This document shows positions 7,828 to 15,414 of a stretch of DNA of 20,021 nucleotides, one piece after another (position 1 is the stretch's first letter; every line of letters starts with the position of its first letter). Made by a program: the position numbers and the translations under genes. Source of the stretch: JAFGFG01 sp964442905 (GTDB taxonomy: Archaea; Aenigmatarchaeota; Aenigmatarchaeia; QMZP01; JAFGSV01); NCBI GenBank assembly GCA_964442905.1, contig CAYUBD010000017.1, forward strand, positions 1-20,021, in the 5' to 3' direction. Under the pieces are notes generated by a model. The model ran no database searches. It was not told the DNA's origin and saw only the letters and a list, made by a program, of their open reading frames with translations.

Positions 7828-8733
7828 ATTAGCAGGTCTGACGGTTAACAAATCACTTATCCCCTGCTCAAGGTCGTACCTCGCTCTGAACCCCAGCACC
7901 TCGGCTGCCTTCCTGCAGTCGGCATGCGTGTGGTAGACATAATGCTTTATCGGGTTCTCCACGTAGAGAGGCTTCATGTCCGTTCCCAGCACGCGGTTTA
8001 TGACGTCGACGGCGTCGTTCATGCTGGTCGGCCTTCCCGTGCCCACGTTGAATATACCTGAGCCGCCGTATTTCATTGCTTTTAGGCAGGCGCTGACGAC
8101 GTCCTTCACGTAGACGAAGTCGCGGGTCTGGGTGCCGTCGCCGTAGAGCACGGGCCTCTTGCCCTTCCGCATGTCCCAGAGGAACTGCGACACCACGTTG
8201 GCGTACTTCCCTTTGGCCTCCTCTCCGGGCCCGTAGACGCTGAAGAGCCTGAGGCCTGTGCAGCACAGGCCGTGCTTCCCTGAATATTCGTCCGCCAGCT
8301 TCTCCATGGCGAACCTGGACCTGGTGTATCCGTCAACGGGTGTCACGGGCATGACCTCCCTCTGCGGCCCATCCAAGCCAGCGTAAAGGGATGAAGTGGA
8401 GGCGAAAACCACCCCGGAATCCCCGGTCCTGGCGTACTCGAGCAGGCTCCTGAACTCATCGGCTGTCGCCTTCTCCAGCCCTGTATCCTTCAGGTACATG
8501 GGTGACGAGGACGGCATGCCGAAGTGGAATATGCAGTCTATGAACGGGAGTGGGAGGTCGCCGAGCGAGCCCGAGTCAGCGCGGAAGAGCCTCACGCCTT
8601 CCATGCCGCCCAAGATATCTTCCTTTCCGGTATGGAGGCTGTCGACCACGTAGACCTTATGGCCTCTGGATGCCAGTGCTCTGACCAGGTTCGAGCCTAT
8701 GAAGCCGGCGCCGCCGGTGACAACTATGTGCAT
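7822..8733 (-). CDS. NAD-dependent epimerase/dehydratase (extended SDR), UDP-glucose 4-epimerase-like
   Basis: The protein is 303 residues, a normal length for archaeal sugar-nucleotide epimerases. TGGAGFIGS at 6-14 is the NAD-binding Rossmann loop and D31 is the expected NAD-selecting acid. STSS at 112-115 supplies the catalytic Ser/Thr. The usual YxxxK catalytic motif reads YTRSR (Y136, R140), so the lysine is replaced by arginine. The C-terminal half has family features (GDGTQTRDFVYVKDVV, GIFNVGTGRPTSM). Family members interconvert or dehydrate nucleotide sugars in the cytoplasm, which would supply the nearby glycosyltransferases. The exact substrate cannot be read from sequence. The gene starts 9 bases after the sulfatase-like gene and probably shares its transcript. 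Catalytic activity is uncertain because of R140. Confidence 0.88.
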   Translation of the reverse strand: MHIVVTGGAGFIGSNLVRALASRGHKVYVVDSLHTGKEDILGGMEGVRLFRADSGSLGDLPLPFIDCIFHFGMPSSSPMYLKDTGLEKATADEFRSLLEYARTGDSGVVFASTSSLYAGLDGPQREVMPVTPVDGYTRSRFAMEKLADEYSGKHGLCCTGLRLFSVYGPGEEAKGKYANVVSQFLWDMRKGKRPVLYGDGTQTRDFVYVKDVVSACLKAMKYGGSGIFNVGTGRPTSMNDAVDVINRVLGTDMKPLYVENPIKHYVYHTHADCRKAAEVLGFRARYDLEQGISDLLTVRPANA

Positions 8734-8742
8734 ACAATCACG

Positions 8743-10173
8743 TCAATCCATGTACCCCAGTGATTTCAGAATCTCGATGGTCTCAGGTTTCATGCTGCTC
8801 CCATCCACGGTTGAATTGAATCCTTCCTTATACTCATCATCATGCCATGTGGCAATCCATCTCTCCATCTCTCCCTTGAGCTCGTCGTATACGGGAAGGC
8901 CGGCTCCCGCGAGGTTCACGAGCTCTTCAGGGTCTTCCCTCGTGTTGTAAAGCTCGTATTCCACGCTGTTCATGATGGACCGGTCATACTGATCGGGTAT
9001 GTATACGAGCTTCCAGTCTCCTTTTCTGACGGAAGCCTGAGGATCGTGGGTGTAACCGGCTCTCCCGTAAACGTATTCGGGATATCCTGCGCCCGACATA
9101 AGGGGAGCGAGGCTGTGACCCTCAATGGCTGCCGTGTTTTCAATGCCCAGCAGGTCGAGGACCGTGGGAGTGATGTCGACCAATGATACTGGTGCATTCA
9201 GGGTTGCCGGAGCCGTACCGGGAAGCCTGATGATAAGCGGTATCCTGGAGCACGCATCGTATGCGAACTGCCCGTGCTCGAAATAGTAATTGTGGTCGCC
9301 GAGGCTCTCACCATGGTCCGCCGTGATTATGATTATCGAATTCTCGAAAAGGCCCAGTTCCTCGACGGCATCAAGGAGCATCCCCACTTCGTAGTCAACG
9401 TATGCTATCTCCCCGTCGTACTGTGAAACATAGTAGTAGAGGTTGTCATTGTCTCCCAGGATGCTCCACTCTGGGACTCCCCCAACTCCTTCCTTGTATT
9501 CGACCGAATCCTGGCTGAGACTTATCCTCTCATATCCATAATGGGAATCGTTCACGAAGGTCTCATTGTAAGGGTAGGCGGGTTCGTACAGGGTGTGGGG
9601 CTTCAGGTAATGCACCCAGAAGAAGAACATTTCGCCGGAATTCTCCTCCAGCCATGTTATGGAACTGGTCGTTAGTTCTCCCCTCCAATCAACGGCCCCC
9701 ACAAAATCGTCAAATCCCTGAGTGAAACCGAATTCGGGGTACAGGACGTGATTGCTCAAGACGGCGCCCGTACGGTACCCGTTGTCATTTAGTATCTCGG
9801 TCAGCAGAAGGTTTTGCGGGCCGAGATACTGTGAAACAAGCTGCACTCCATGGGTATAGTCGTAGTTTCCCGTCAGCATCGATGCGATGGCAGGGGACGT
9901 CTTCGGCCTCGTCGTGTAGGCGTGCTCGAAAAACAGGCCGCTTCCTGCAAAAGCGTCCATGTTCGGGCTCGTGTTCCTTTCGTACCCGTAGCAGCCCAGA
10001 TGGTCTGCCCTCAGCGCATCTATCGTTATTATTATGACGTTGTAACCTTCAAGGTCGAACGATTCGCCGGTCTCTGCCTTTTCTGCGTGCCCGGACCTGA
10101 TGTAATCATAGGACGAGAGCAGCGCAGCCGCCAGAACCAAAAACGCCAGAATTGCGAGGGTTTTCCTGACCAC
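8743..10173 (-). CDS. Membrane-anchored sulfatase-superfamily hydrolase or transferase with Thr in the nucleophile position
   Basis: The protein is 476 residues from a GTG start at 10173. One N-terminal transmembrane segment (about 5-24) puts the catalytic domain outside the cell. Sulfatase-fold features: metal-binding D52 in IDALRADHLGCYGY, ITADHGESLGDH near residue 290, and a C-terminal LKSLGYMD ending typical of complete family members. The sulfatase signature C/S-x-P-x-R-x3-LTG reads T92-S-P-A-I96-ASM-LTG. There is no Cys or Ser for formylglycine and no signature Arg. Thr nucleophiles are known in the same alkaline-phosphatase superfamily (phosphoethanolamine and phosphoglycerol transferases, phosphodiesterases), so a phospho-substituted surface glycan or lipid is a better guess than a sulfate ester. 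The epimerase gene follows 9 bases downstream. Annotating it simply as arylsulfatase would be unsafe. Confidence 0.87.
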   Translation of the reverse strand: MVRKTLAILAFLVLAAALLSSYDYIRSGHAEKAETGESFDLEGYNVIIITIDALRADHLGCYGYERNTSPNMDAFAGSGLFFEHAYTTRPKTSPAIASMLTGNYDYTHGVQLVSQYLGPQNLLLTEILNDNGYRTGAVLSNHVLYPEFGFTQGFDDFVGAVDWRGELTTSSITWLEENSGEMFFFWVHYLKPHTLYEPAYPYNETFVNDSHYGYERISLSQDSVEYKEGVGGVPEWSILGDNDNLYYYVSQYDGEIAYVDYEVGMLLDAVEELGLFENSIIIITADHGESLGDHNYYFEHGQFAYDACSRIPLIIRLPGTAPATLNAPVSLVDITPTVLDLLGIENTAAIEGHSLAPLMSGAGYPEYVYGRAGYTHDPQASVRKGDWKLVYIPDQYDRSIMNSVEYELYNTREDPEELVNLAGAGLPVYDELKGEMERWIATWHDDEYKEGFNSTVDGSSMKPETIEILKSLGYMD

Positions 10174-10193
10174 TATTATTTTTTATGACGCGG

Positions 10194-10202
10194 TTTAAAA
10201 TA
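10194..10202 (-). promoter_or_regulatory. TATA-like box for the sulfatase-like gene
   Basis: TATTTTAAA on the minus strand is centred 25 bases before the GTG start at 10173, implying a leaderless transcript. A 5-base inverted repeat (GCGGT at 10190-10194 and ACCGC at 10202-10206) brackets the box and could be an operator or chance. The 102-base space 10174-10275 contains no other recognisable element. Confidence 0.45.
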
Positions 10203-10275
10203 CCGCATCGGATACTGCTGTCCTGATTTTCCCGGCCCCTCTTTCAGGCCCATCGCATGGAGCGGTTTGGATATG

Positions 10276-11433
10276 CTAGCCGGTGAATGCATTGAAAGTA
10301 TCGGCAAGCCTCGCGATTCGCTCGTCTTTGACTTCTTCCGGTATTTTGCGTTTCATCTTTGAAGACGGGGTTCCATCCATGTCCTTGTACTTGAAGACGT
10401 GGACTATGCATATGCCGGTTCTTTCGATGAAGCCGTACGTGCGCCGGAAATCCTCCTCGGTTTCTGAGGGAAATCCCACCATGAACTGCCCGTATATGGG
10501 GAATTGGGGGTTTATCTTCTTGAGCTGCAAAAGGACCGGTTCGAGTTCCTCTATTTCATACATTCTGTTCATCAGTCCGAGTATTCTCTGGCTTCCTGTC
10601 TGGATGTCGAGCTCCATGCCCCTTATACTTCCGTTTCTTATCATGCCGAGTATGTCATCCTTGTAGGAGATGAGCCACTGTGGATTCAGTGTCGTTATGT
10701 AGAAACAGGCCTCATTCCCGCCGTCGGAACTAATCAGCCTGTGGAGCAATTCCGGGAGGGTCGTCCCTATGTCGACCCCGTAAGAGCCGCAGTCATCTCC
10801 CTGGATGAGAAATTCGCGGTACCCTTTGCCGAGAAGCCGCCTGAACTCGGCAAGCACCTCGTCGGGCTTTTTGCTTTTCATCCTGCCCACGGAGTTCCGG
10901 ATGACGCAGTAGCTGCAAGAACCGAGGCAGCCGCGTGATATAGTGATGGTCCCGAGACTGCTGCTGCCGCTCTTGAATATGATTTCCAACAGCTTTCTCC
11001 TGTCGTTTTTTAACTTACGGGCAATACTCGAAAAGGCCGCGGCCAGAGGGCTGATGTCCATGTCCTCAATCGAGACGTTCGTGTCAGGGACCTGGCTGAA
11101 CTTCACATTGAAGTCCGGGAAGAAACCGTCTATCTTTTCGTAATCCTTCGGTGTCAGGCACTTCCCTCCGAACTCCCGCTTCAGCCTCGCTGGAGAGCAT
11201 CCGGGAAGGCAGCCAAGAACTATAATCTCCTTCCCGTGCCGTTCAAGTTCCTTTATGGCGCGCATGCCGTCATCGACCCTGTGGACTGTGAATCCGCAGG
11301 TCGTGAGGAGTGTGACGTCCGCCTCTTCGGGCCGTTTCACTATGCTGCATCCATTGGCCCTGAAGTATTCGAGGAATTTTGAGGAGTCCAGTCCCCGCCT
11401 CTGGCATCCGATGTTTCTGATGTATATTTTCAT
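10276..11433 (-). CDS. Methylthiotransferase-like radical SAM protein lacking the TRAM domain
   Basis: The protein is 385 residues. The N-terminal UPF0004-type domain keeps the three auxiliary-cluster cysteines in MTTase order: GCQ (C10), TTC (C46) and GC (C75). The radical SAM motif CLGSCSYC gives C169, C173, C176. The rest follows the MiaB/RimO/MtaB layout (ELDIQTGSQRILGLMNRMY, GQFMVGFPSETEEDF). The protein stops at ERIARLADTFNAFTG, where family members normally continue into a roughly 60-residue TRAM domain used for RNA or protein substrate binding. Family enzymes insert a methylthio group into tRNA bases or ribosomal protein S12. Without TRAM, and placed last in a glycan operon 9 bases after another radical SAM gene, its substrate may be different. 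That last point is inference; ordinary tRNA modification is still possible. Confidence 0.88.
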   Translation of the reverse strand: MKIYIRNIGCQRRGLDSSKFLEYFRANGCSIVKRPEEADVTLLTTCGFTVHRVDDGMRAIKELERHGKEIIVLGCLPGCSPARLKREFGGKCLTPKDYEKIDGFFPDFNVKFSQVPDTNVSIEDMDISPLAAAFSSIARKLKNDRRKLLEIIFKSGSSSLGTITISRGCLGSCSYCVIRNSVGRMKSKKPDEVLAEFRRLLGKGYREFLIQGDDCGSYGVDIGTTLPELLHRLISSDGGNEACFYITTLNPQWLISYKDDILGMIRNGSIRGMELDIQTGSQRILGLMNRMYEIEELEPVLLQLKKINPQFPIYGQFMVGFPSETEEDFRRTYGFIERTGICIVHVFKYKDMDGTPSSKMKRKIPEEVKDERIARLADTFNAFTG

Positions 11434-11442
11434 ATGAATCTT

Positions 11443-12285
11443 CTATTCCTCTGTTTTAAAATGCCTGGCTTCTGCAGTAATCCCGAAAAGTCTGGCGTCA
11501 AAATTCTTGAGGGGGCAGTCGCAGTATTCATACGGGCATATCACCCCAGTGTCTTCGAACCTGATTTTTCCGTATATGTGTCCTATGCTTTTTCTGATGT
11601 CCTTGCAATACGTGATGTTCCCGTCCTTATGCACGAAGCCGCTGTTGAAACCGGCATTGCAGGGCTTTCCCTTGTTGAGAAGTTCTTCCATGAAATCACC
11701 GGGAAGACCGAAATGCTTCATATCATCCCTGGTATAGGACTGCGGATATACACGGTTTTCAAACAGGCCGTTGAATGCGTGAAAGGAGACATCGATGCCC
11801 CTTTCCTTGAAACTCTTCTTTATCTGTCCGGCAATGGGCGCGAGCGGAGGGTACGCGACGCATTTCGCGACAACCGGGAATCCGCGGTCCTTGAGCAGCA
11901 GGAAATTGACTATGTATCTCTCCAGCAGCCCTCTCCTCACGAGTTCGCTGTAATGCAGCGAAGCGTGGATTTCCACGACCCTCAATGGGTCTATGCTCTC
12001 GGCGAACTCACCGACTTTGCTGATTGTGAGATTGGTGTTCATGGAGATGAAGTGCCCTGCCGTTATGGCTTTGCAGGCGTTGATGAAATCCTCTATGAGA
12101 AAGGGTTCGCCGCCCCCTGCGAAATGGATTCTGTACACATGGCCTGCAAGCGCCTTCAGAAGGGTGCTGGTATATATCGGCGGGGAGGCTCTGTTGCTCC
12201 TGTTGACCTGGCCGCAGTACTCGCACTCAAGATTGCATATTCCGTCGTAGTCCCACAGGAGCCACTTGTCATAGGCATTATTCAT
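11443..12285 (-). CDS. Radical SAM protein with SPASM-like C-terminal cysteines
   Basis: The protein is 280 residues. CNLECEYC near the start gives the CxxxCxxC cluster site (C17, C21, C24), and AGGGEP is the SAM-contact GGE motif. The C-terminal part has cysteines C209, C227, C250, C255 and C257 in a layout like SPASM or Twitch domains (DGNITYC, IGHIYGK, ICPYEYCDC), which hold extra iron-sulfur clusters. SPASM enzymes mostly modify peptides, but some act on sugars or cofactors. Similar proteins also occur in polysaccharide loci. The gene starts 4 bases after the DUF6625 glycosyltransferase stop and ends 9 bases before the methylthiotransferase-like gene, so all are probably co-transcribed. 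The start at ATG 12285 is preceded by a G-rich weak ribosome binding site. Modification of the glycan or of a protein attached to it is inferred; the substrate is unknown. Confidence 0.87.
   Translation of the reverse strand: MNNAYDKWLLWDYDGICNLECEYCGQVNRSNRASPPIYTSTLLKALAGHVYRIHFAGGGEPFLIEDFINACKAITAGHFISMNTNLTISKVGEFAESIDPLRVVEIHASLHYSELVRRGLLERYIVNFLLLKDRGFPVVAKCVAYPPLAPIAGQIKKSFKERGIDVSFHAFNGLFENRVYPQSYTRDDMKHFGLPGDFMEELLNKGKPCNAGFNSGFVHKDGNITYCKDIRKSIGHIYGKIRFEDTGVICPYEYCDCPLKNFDARLFGITAEARHFKTEE
11454..11461 (-). promoter_or_regulatory. Possible internal TATA-like box before the methylthiotransferase-like gene
   Basis: TTTTAAAA is centred about 25 bases before ATG 11433, inside the final codons of the upstream radical SAM gene. 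It resembles the boxes near 10198 and 14610. It could give this gene extra, independent transcription, but it also simply encodes His-Phe-Lys, so chance is possible. Confidence 0.3.
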
Positions 12286-12289
12286 GACA

Positions 12290-13462
12290 TCATCCCCCGA
12301 ATGATGACGTCCTTTCTTTCACGGCTTTCTTGTTTATCCTGAAATAAACCCTTGGCATTCTACTTTTGAGAATCATGCCGAGATGCCCGCCTCGCCTGTC
12401 AACGTAATTCGCAAGATTTGCGTAACACTTGAAAGGAGTGTTTTTTAAAGCGCTTAATTTCAGGTAAGACCTCAAAAGCAGCAGAAGGGCAGGGGAAATG
12501 CCGCTTTTTCTCATTACCCTGCTGGTGAGAATGCGTATCATTCTTGGACCCATGGGGTTTATTACCCCCTCGGGGACGATGAGCCAATGAGTATTATCCG
12601 AAAACCCGCCCATCCTATCCTGCCAGTCACGAAAATGGAGATACATCATCTCCTTTCCCGTATCAAGATGCATTAATTTTCCGTTGCTCCAGAGACAATT
12701 CCCCAAAAGACCCGGTTCGAGATCCGTTCCAGCATTCCTGTCCCATTTGTCGACGTTCGCAAAGTCGTAGTCTTTCCGCTCTTTCCCGGTAAGTGTCAAC
12801 ATCCTGAAGCAAAACCACCTGTAATCACCGGAGTTGACATGAAGGTACTCATGATACCAGCTGACTGCTCTTCTTATTTTGTCCCGGTTAAGTATTTCCG
12901 TGAAGGCTGCCTCGTCAAAGCCAGCATATGACTCGTTTTCAAGCAGTTTCTTGTAATGGCGGTTCTTCCTGTACAGGTTGTTGAGCTTTTTGTTGTTCCT
13001 CATGATTGTGAAATGACCCACGCAGTAATACCTGCAGGCGGTTATCACGTCGTATCTCCGGAGCACGTCGTCAGTAACGAATCTCCTTATGTCGCCGTAG
13101 ATGATGTCCAGGTCGGTGAAGCCCCAGAAGTCATACCCGCTGCACTCTTCCCTGAACAGCGTCCCGTAGAGCACCTTGTAGTCACACAGCTTTCTGGGTT
13201 CTGCAAGCTTCGCTCTCACTCCTGCCCTTTTCGTCACGAGGGTCTCTATCTCATCCTTTGTTATCCTTCTCATTCTCACGTTCGCGGGCGTCTCCGGCAG
13301 GCGTTCCCAGTCGACGGCCAGCAGCCAGTTGACGGAAGGGTTGAGCTCGCAGCTCCTGAGATAAGCCTGCAGCCACGGGGGCTGCTCCCCCAGATGGACC
13401 GCTATCATCAATATGCTGGGCCCGCTGTTCGCGTATTTCCCGCCACCGGACATCCTTCTCAT
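12290..13462 (-). CDS. DUF6625-family predicted glycosyltransferase
   Basis: The protein is 390 residues from ATG 13462. That start overlaps the upstream stop as ATGA and has GGGAG nearby. The frame stays open for another 132 codons upstream, but that part is Arg/Glu/His-rich noise lying over the GT2 gene in a different frame, so it is excluded. Family features: ILMIAVHLGEQPPW near the start, then KLCDYKVLYG and YDFWGFTDLDIIYGD, which contains a D117-L-D119 metal/nucleotide-sugar motif typical of GT-A enzymes. The match to DUF6625 is from memory of this hallmark block, which is common in capsule and exopolysaccharide loci. It should transfer a sugar from a nucleotide donor in the cytoplasm; donor and acceptor are unknown. 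Second gene of the operon that begins at 14577. Confidence 0.86.
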   Translation of the reverse strand: MRRMSGGGKYANSGPSILMIAVHLGEQPPWLQAYLRSCELNPSVNWLLAVDWERLPETPANVRMRRITKDEIETLVTKRAGVRAKLAEPRKLCDYKVLYGTLFREECSGYDFWGFTDLDIIYGDIRRFVTDDVLRRYDVITACRYYCVGHFTIMRNNKKLNNLYRKNRHYKKLLENESYAGFDEAAFTEILNRDKIRRAVSWYHEYLHVNSGDYRWFCFRMLTLTGKERKDYDFANVDKWDRNAGTDLEPGLLGNCLWSNGKLMHLDTGKEMMYLHFRDWQDRMGGFSDNTHWLIVPEGVINPMGPRMIRILTSRVMRKSGISPALLLLLRSYLKLSALKNTPFKCYANLANYVDRRGGHLGMILKSRMPRVYFRINKKAVKERTSSFGG

Positions 13463-14577
13463 GGCTTCAACTCCCGGAAGATTTTCTCCGCCTCGGCCCG
13501 GGCATGCCCGGCGTCCTTGATGGATATCCTTCCCAGATAGACCGCGGTGTCGAGTATGTCGAAGAACATCTCCTCCTGGGTGCGCGAAACGGCTTTCGGA
13601 ACGATGGCCAGCTTCTTCTTCTCTTTCTCCACCATGGAGTACATGCTGAGAAGCCTGAGGAGGTCTTCCCTGGTGTGCCTGGCCATCGCCTCGTTCCCGA
13701 CGATGCGCCTCGTGAAATCCCTCCTGTCGAAGACAGCTTTCATGCTGTGCCTGAACGTCTTCTTTCTCATGTATTCCTTCTTCTCGATGATTTCCCTGTA
13801 GTTTATCCCGGACTCTAGGAGCTTCCTCAGGAGCTCCTTCAGCCCCCCTTTCTCGCACGCCCTGTCCTGCATCCCTATGATATCGTTGGTGTAGACTATC
13901 TTCGCCCCCCTCATCTGCTGCTCAGCGGCGAAGTCAACGTCCTCGAATCCCCACAATCTTCCGAAAGCTTCGCTGAACGGGTAACGGCCATATTGCTCTT
14001 TCCGTATGGCGAAGAAATCGCTCAGGAAAGTGTCCAAGCATGCGCTGCTCTCCCCGTTGAATACAGAGTCATAATATGCGTACATCCTCCCGTGCCCCCT
14101 GCTGACAAAGAAGTCGTCGCCATAGTGGCCGATGTCGTGAAGAACCCTGCACTTGAGTATGCAGTTCCTGTTGTCAAGACTCCCGAGGTAGCCGCCTATC
14201 TTCCCGAGCGCGTCCCTGGAAGGTATGTCCGTTTTCGCGTCCAGGAAGACCAATATGTCCTTGCGGGCGGCGTCTGCGCCGGCGTTCCTCGCGGCGGACC
14301 TTCCCCTCATCTGCTTCTCGTTCACGACCCTGACTTTCGGGTGCCTGATGGGTATCTTCCTTTTCCTGTTTCCGTTGACTATGACAATCTCGTAGTCGGG
14401 GTAGTCCTGCCGCAGGAGGCCGCGCACCTGGCTCCTTACGTCCTCGTCATCGAAGCATGTCGGTATGATTATGGATATGCCATGCTTTGTCCCGATTGCC
14501 TTCTTCTTCTCTTCGAGCGCTTCCCCGATGGCCCGGCCGTATCTTTTCATTTTCCGGGAGACTGAATCTTCCCACAT
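13459..14577 (-). CDS. Family 2 glycosyltransferase
   Basis: The protein is 372 residues from ATG 14577. The GT2 (GT-A fold) domain begins at GISIIIPTCFDDED (about residue 33). It carries RGRSAARNAGADAA, the DxD-like FLDAKTD (D113, D117) and GFEDVDF (E212, D213), all normal GT2 landmarks. The last 120 residues are helical and basic and may contact the membrane or partners. An in-frame ATG at 14670 would overlap the divergent permease gene and the shared promoter, so 14577 is preferred; M10 is another candidate. It is the first gene of a minus-strand operon with DUF6625 and two radical SAM genes. Transfer of a sugar to a growing surface glycan is inferred from family and context. Confidence 0.88.
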   Translation of the reverse strand: MWEDSVSRKMKRYGRAIGEALEEKKKAIGTKHGISIIIPTCFDDEDVRSQVRGLLRQDYPDYEIVIVNGNRKRKIPIRHPKVRVVNEKQMRGRSAARNAGADAARKDILVFLDAKTDIPSRDALGKIGGYLGSLDNRNCILKCRVLHDIGHYGDDFFVSRGHGRMYAYYDSVFNGESSACLDTFLSDFFAIRKEQYGRYPFSEAFGRLWGFEDVDFAAEQQMRGAKIVYTNDIIGMQDRACEKGGLKELLRKLLESGINYREIIEKKEYMRKKTFRHSMKAVFDRRDFTRRIVGNEAMARHTREDLLRLLSMYSMVEKEKKKLAIVPKAVSRTQEEMFFDILDTAVYLGRISIKDAGHARAEAEKIFRELKP

Positions 14578-14606
14578 AAAGCACAATTTAATAAGGGATT
14601 TTCCTA

Positions 14607-14614
14607 TTTTAAAT
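14607..14614. promoter_or_regulatory. Shared near-palindromic TATA-like box between divergent glycan operons
   Basis: The sequence ttttaaat sits in attttaaat, a near-perfect palindrome. Its centre is about 33 bases from ATG 14577 on the minus strand and about 32 bases from ATG 14643 on the plus strand. One box could direct transcription both ways with leaders of a few bases, coordinating the glycosyltransferase operon and the ABC exporter. No ribosome binding site is seen at either start. Inferred from spacing. Confidence 0.5.
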
Positions 14615-14642
14615 AACGCGCCTTTACTATATTGTGTGAACA

Positions 14643-15398
14643 ATGAAGGTCGGAAAGGTCCTGCGGACATGCACCAAGCTGGCCAAGTACAACTTCAAGG
14701 TCAGGACTGAGGGAAGCTACATAGGCATAATGTGGTATCTCCTCAATCCCCTGGCGCTCTTCGCCGTGCTTTTCCTGGTTTTCAACGACAGGCTGGGAGG
14801 GGGCATCCTGAACTACGGCGCCTACCTTCTCCTCGGCATCGTGATGTTCAACTTCTTCCAGCAGACGGCGAGGGAATCCACGGGCATCATAGAGGCAAAC
14901 ATCGAGATCATCAAATTCATGAGGTTTCCAAGGGAAATGCTCATACTTTCGATGGTCATAAAGAATGCGTTTTCCCACATCTTCGAAATAGCGGCATTCA
15001 TAATAATCGCGGTCATTATGGGGTCGTCCATCCAGGGGATAATATTCTATCCACTCCTCTTCGTTCCGCTGTTCATATTCATACTGGGCGTCTCGTTTCT
15101 TTTCTCGGCCGTCGCTGTATATTTCGTGGACTTGGACAACATATGGATTTTCATTTCGTACCTCTTGTGGCTGGCGACGCCCATATTCTATGAAATCGGC
15201 GGCCAGGGAAGGCTCCTCCTTTTCAACATGTTCAATCCCCTGTACTATTTCATCACGATAGGGAGGGACATCGTCGTCTATTCAAGGATCCCGGAGATGT
15301 GGCTGGTCGGGGGAGCGCTGTCGTACAGCCTGATTGCGCTCCTGGCGGGCCTGCTCGTGTTCAGGAGACTGAAAGGCAGGTTCGCGGAGATGTTATGA
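14643..15398 (+). CDS. ABC-2 type polysaccharide export permease (Wzm/TagG-like)
   Basis: The protein is 251 residues with about six predicted transmembrane segments. The N-terminal amphipathic stretch leads into VRTEGSYIGIMWYLLNPL, the usual entry motif of polysaccharide and teichoic-acid ABC-2 permeases (RxxxxSxLGxxWxxLxPL type). The central NxEIIKFMRFPREML loop is the expected coupling region, and LLWLATPIFYEI plus MFNPLYYFI match the family's late periplasmic and membrane part. Length is close to the usual 255-270. It pairs with the ATPase that starts 17 bases later to form an exporter moving a lipid-linked glycan across the membrane. Divergently transcribed from the GT2 operon through a shared promoter region. 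Confidence 0.92.
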   Translation: MKVGKVLRTCTKLAKYNFKVRTEGSYIGIMWYLLNPLALFAVLFLVFNDRLGGGILNYGAYLLLGIVMFNFFQQTARESTGIIEANIEIIKFMRFPREMLILSMVIKNAFSHIFEIAAFIIIAVIMGSSIQGIIFYPLLFVPLFIFILGVSFLFSAVAVYFVDLDNIWIFISYLLWLATPIFYEIGGQGRLLLFNMFNPLYYFITIGRDIVVYSRIPEMWLVGGALSYSLIALLAGLLVFRRLKGRFAEML

Positions 15399-15414
15399 AG
15401 ATCGGTTGTGGGTT

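Noticed and set aside
10190..10206. GCGGT...ACCGC inverted repeat as a transcription terminator
   Set aside because: The stem is only 5 bases, it has no following T run on either strand, and it brackets a TATA-like box. It is kept only as a note with the promoter.
11434..12342. 302-residue open frame on the plus strand opposite the SPASM-like radical SAM gene
   Set aside because: It shows no motif, while the minus strand has CNLECEYC and GGGEP. It is a shadow created by codon bias.
13463..13858. N-terminal extension of 132 codons on the DUF6625 glycosyltransferase frame
   Set aside because: It lies fully over the GT2 gene in another frame, its composition is Arg/Glu/His-rich and low in hydrophobics, and the ATGA overlap at 13462 gives a proper start for the family-like N-terminus.
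14578..14670. Upstream start at 14670 for the GT2 gene
   Set aside because: It would overlap the divergent permease start by 28 bases and consume the shared TATA-like region. The added residues show no family similarity.
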